Of a stretch of 13,931 bases of DNA, positions 13,743-13,931 are shown one piece after another. A program made the translations under genes and the position numbers. Under the pieces are notes generated by a model. The model saw only the letters and a program-made list of their open reading frames with translations, ran no database searches and was not told the origin of the DNA. The stretch is from JAGMXM01 sp964458325 (GTDB lineage: Bacteria > Verrucomicrobiota > Verrucomicrobiia > Limisphaerales > UBA1319): the NCBI GenBank assembly GCA_964458325.1, contig CAYWIM010000105.1:1-13931 (forward strand). The letters run 5' to 3'. Positions within the stretch are counted from its first letter, which is position 1, and each line of letters opens with the position of its first letter.

Positions 13743-13931
13743 CCCTCCGCGGCAGTGGAGGGCCTGTGGGTTGATAAGGCCGACAAGAATGTCGGCGCTC
13801 CCGTTGGGGACGCGACGCTGTTGCGTCCGGGCCTGTGGCTTATCGTCCACAAGCGGACGAGCTTTCAGCGGTCAAGGCGGCGTCCACGGAGTGGCCGCCC
13901 TACCTTTCAGCTTGCGGCTTGCCAGGTAGGG
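13743..13931. repeat. Chain of five hairpins, probable dispersed intergenic repeat
   Basis: Five stem-loops follow one another: 13743-13762 (8 bp, CCCTCCGC/GCAGTGGAGGG type, with one G-U), 13779-13796 (GCCGACA/TGTCGGC, loop AGAA), 13808-13828 (9 bp, GGACGCGAC/GTTGCGTCC, loop GCT), 13843-13860 (TCGTCC/GGACGA), and 13876-13899 (GGCGGC/GCCGCC with an inner CAC/GTG), the last sharing bases with 13898-13931 (CCCTACCT/AGGTAGGG). GGGCCTGTGG occurs twice (13760-13769, 13829-13838). No convincing gene is present. From memory, similar GCCGACAAGAATGTCGGC units recur between genes in Verrucomicrobia, which suggests a multicopy element. The last stem reaches the window edge, so the repeat may continue. 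Confidence 0.6.

Noticed and set aside
13660..13929. Plus-strand frame of 89 codons at the right edge
   Set aside because: It reads through the hairpin chain and the signal-peptide region of the DUF3472 gene. Such peptides arise from repeat sequence.
1..13931. CRISPR array
   Set aside because: No regularly spaced repeats of 24-40 bp were seen. The only exact direct repeats noted are short and occur in pairs.

Overview
The window is GC-rich bacterial DNA with two parts. The left part (about 1-2580) is a lower-GC accessory segment. A hand count of 2161-2220 gives 23/60 G+C, against 48/60 for 9661-9720. The right part (about 2586 to the end) is a compact metabolic region of very high GC. The host looks like a chemoheterotrophic member of the Verrucomicrobiota or a related phylum. 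I infer this weakly from the DUF3472 protein, the HDAC-like gene, the divergent ETF genes and the hairpin-rich intergenic repeat at the right edge. No rRNA or other strong phylogenetic marker is present.

Left part. A tyrosine recombinase gene (420-1838, minus) starts 65 bp from the 3' half of a tRNA gene with a CAU anticodon (1904-1952). The 5' half of that tRNA is absent. This is the layout expected at the attR end of an integrative element lying to the left. To its right is a HipB-like XRE regulator (2209-2562) with a promoter bracketed by two related palindromes. The regulator's stop codon overlaps an ATG that begins like a hipA toxin gene, but the HipA-like reading stops after about seven codons. 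The metabolic operon begins immediately after it.

Right part, plus strand. Seven closely spaced genes form one apparent operon (2586-11914): an ETF-quinone oxidoreductase (FixC-like) fused to a ferredoxin tail with two cysteine motifs; an unusual fusion of an Old Yellow Enzyme-type domain with a GltD-like NAD(P)H module; divergent etfB and etfA; a small ABM/LsrG-like protein; an iron-type alcohol dehydrogenase; and citrate synthase. My inference is that an alcohol or aldehyde is oxidised, reducing equivalents pass through the flavin/Fe-S proteins and the ETF to the quinone pool, and carbon enters the TCA cycle through citrate synthase. The substrate cannot be read from the sequence. With the hipA junction just upstream, the operon may now be read from the hipB promoter.

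Right part, minus strand. A secreted DUF3472 protein (12831-13691) and a histone-deacetylase-superfamily hydrolase (11890-12819) form a two-gene unit that converges on, and slightly overlaps, the citrate synthase gene. Upstream of it, the last ~190 bp is a chain of five hairpins with no convincing gene, probably a dispersed intergenic repeat.
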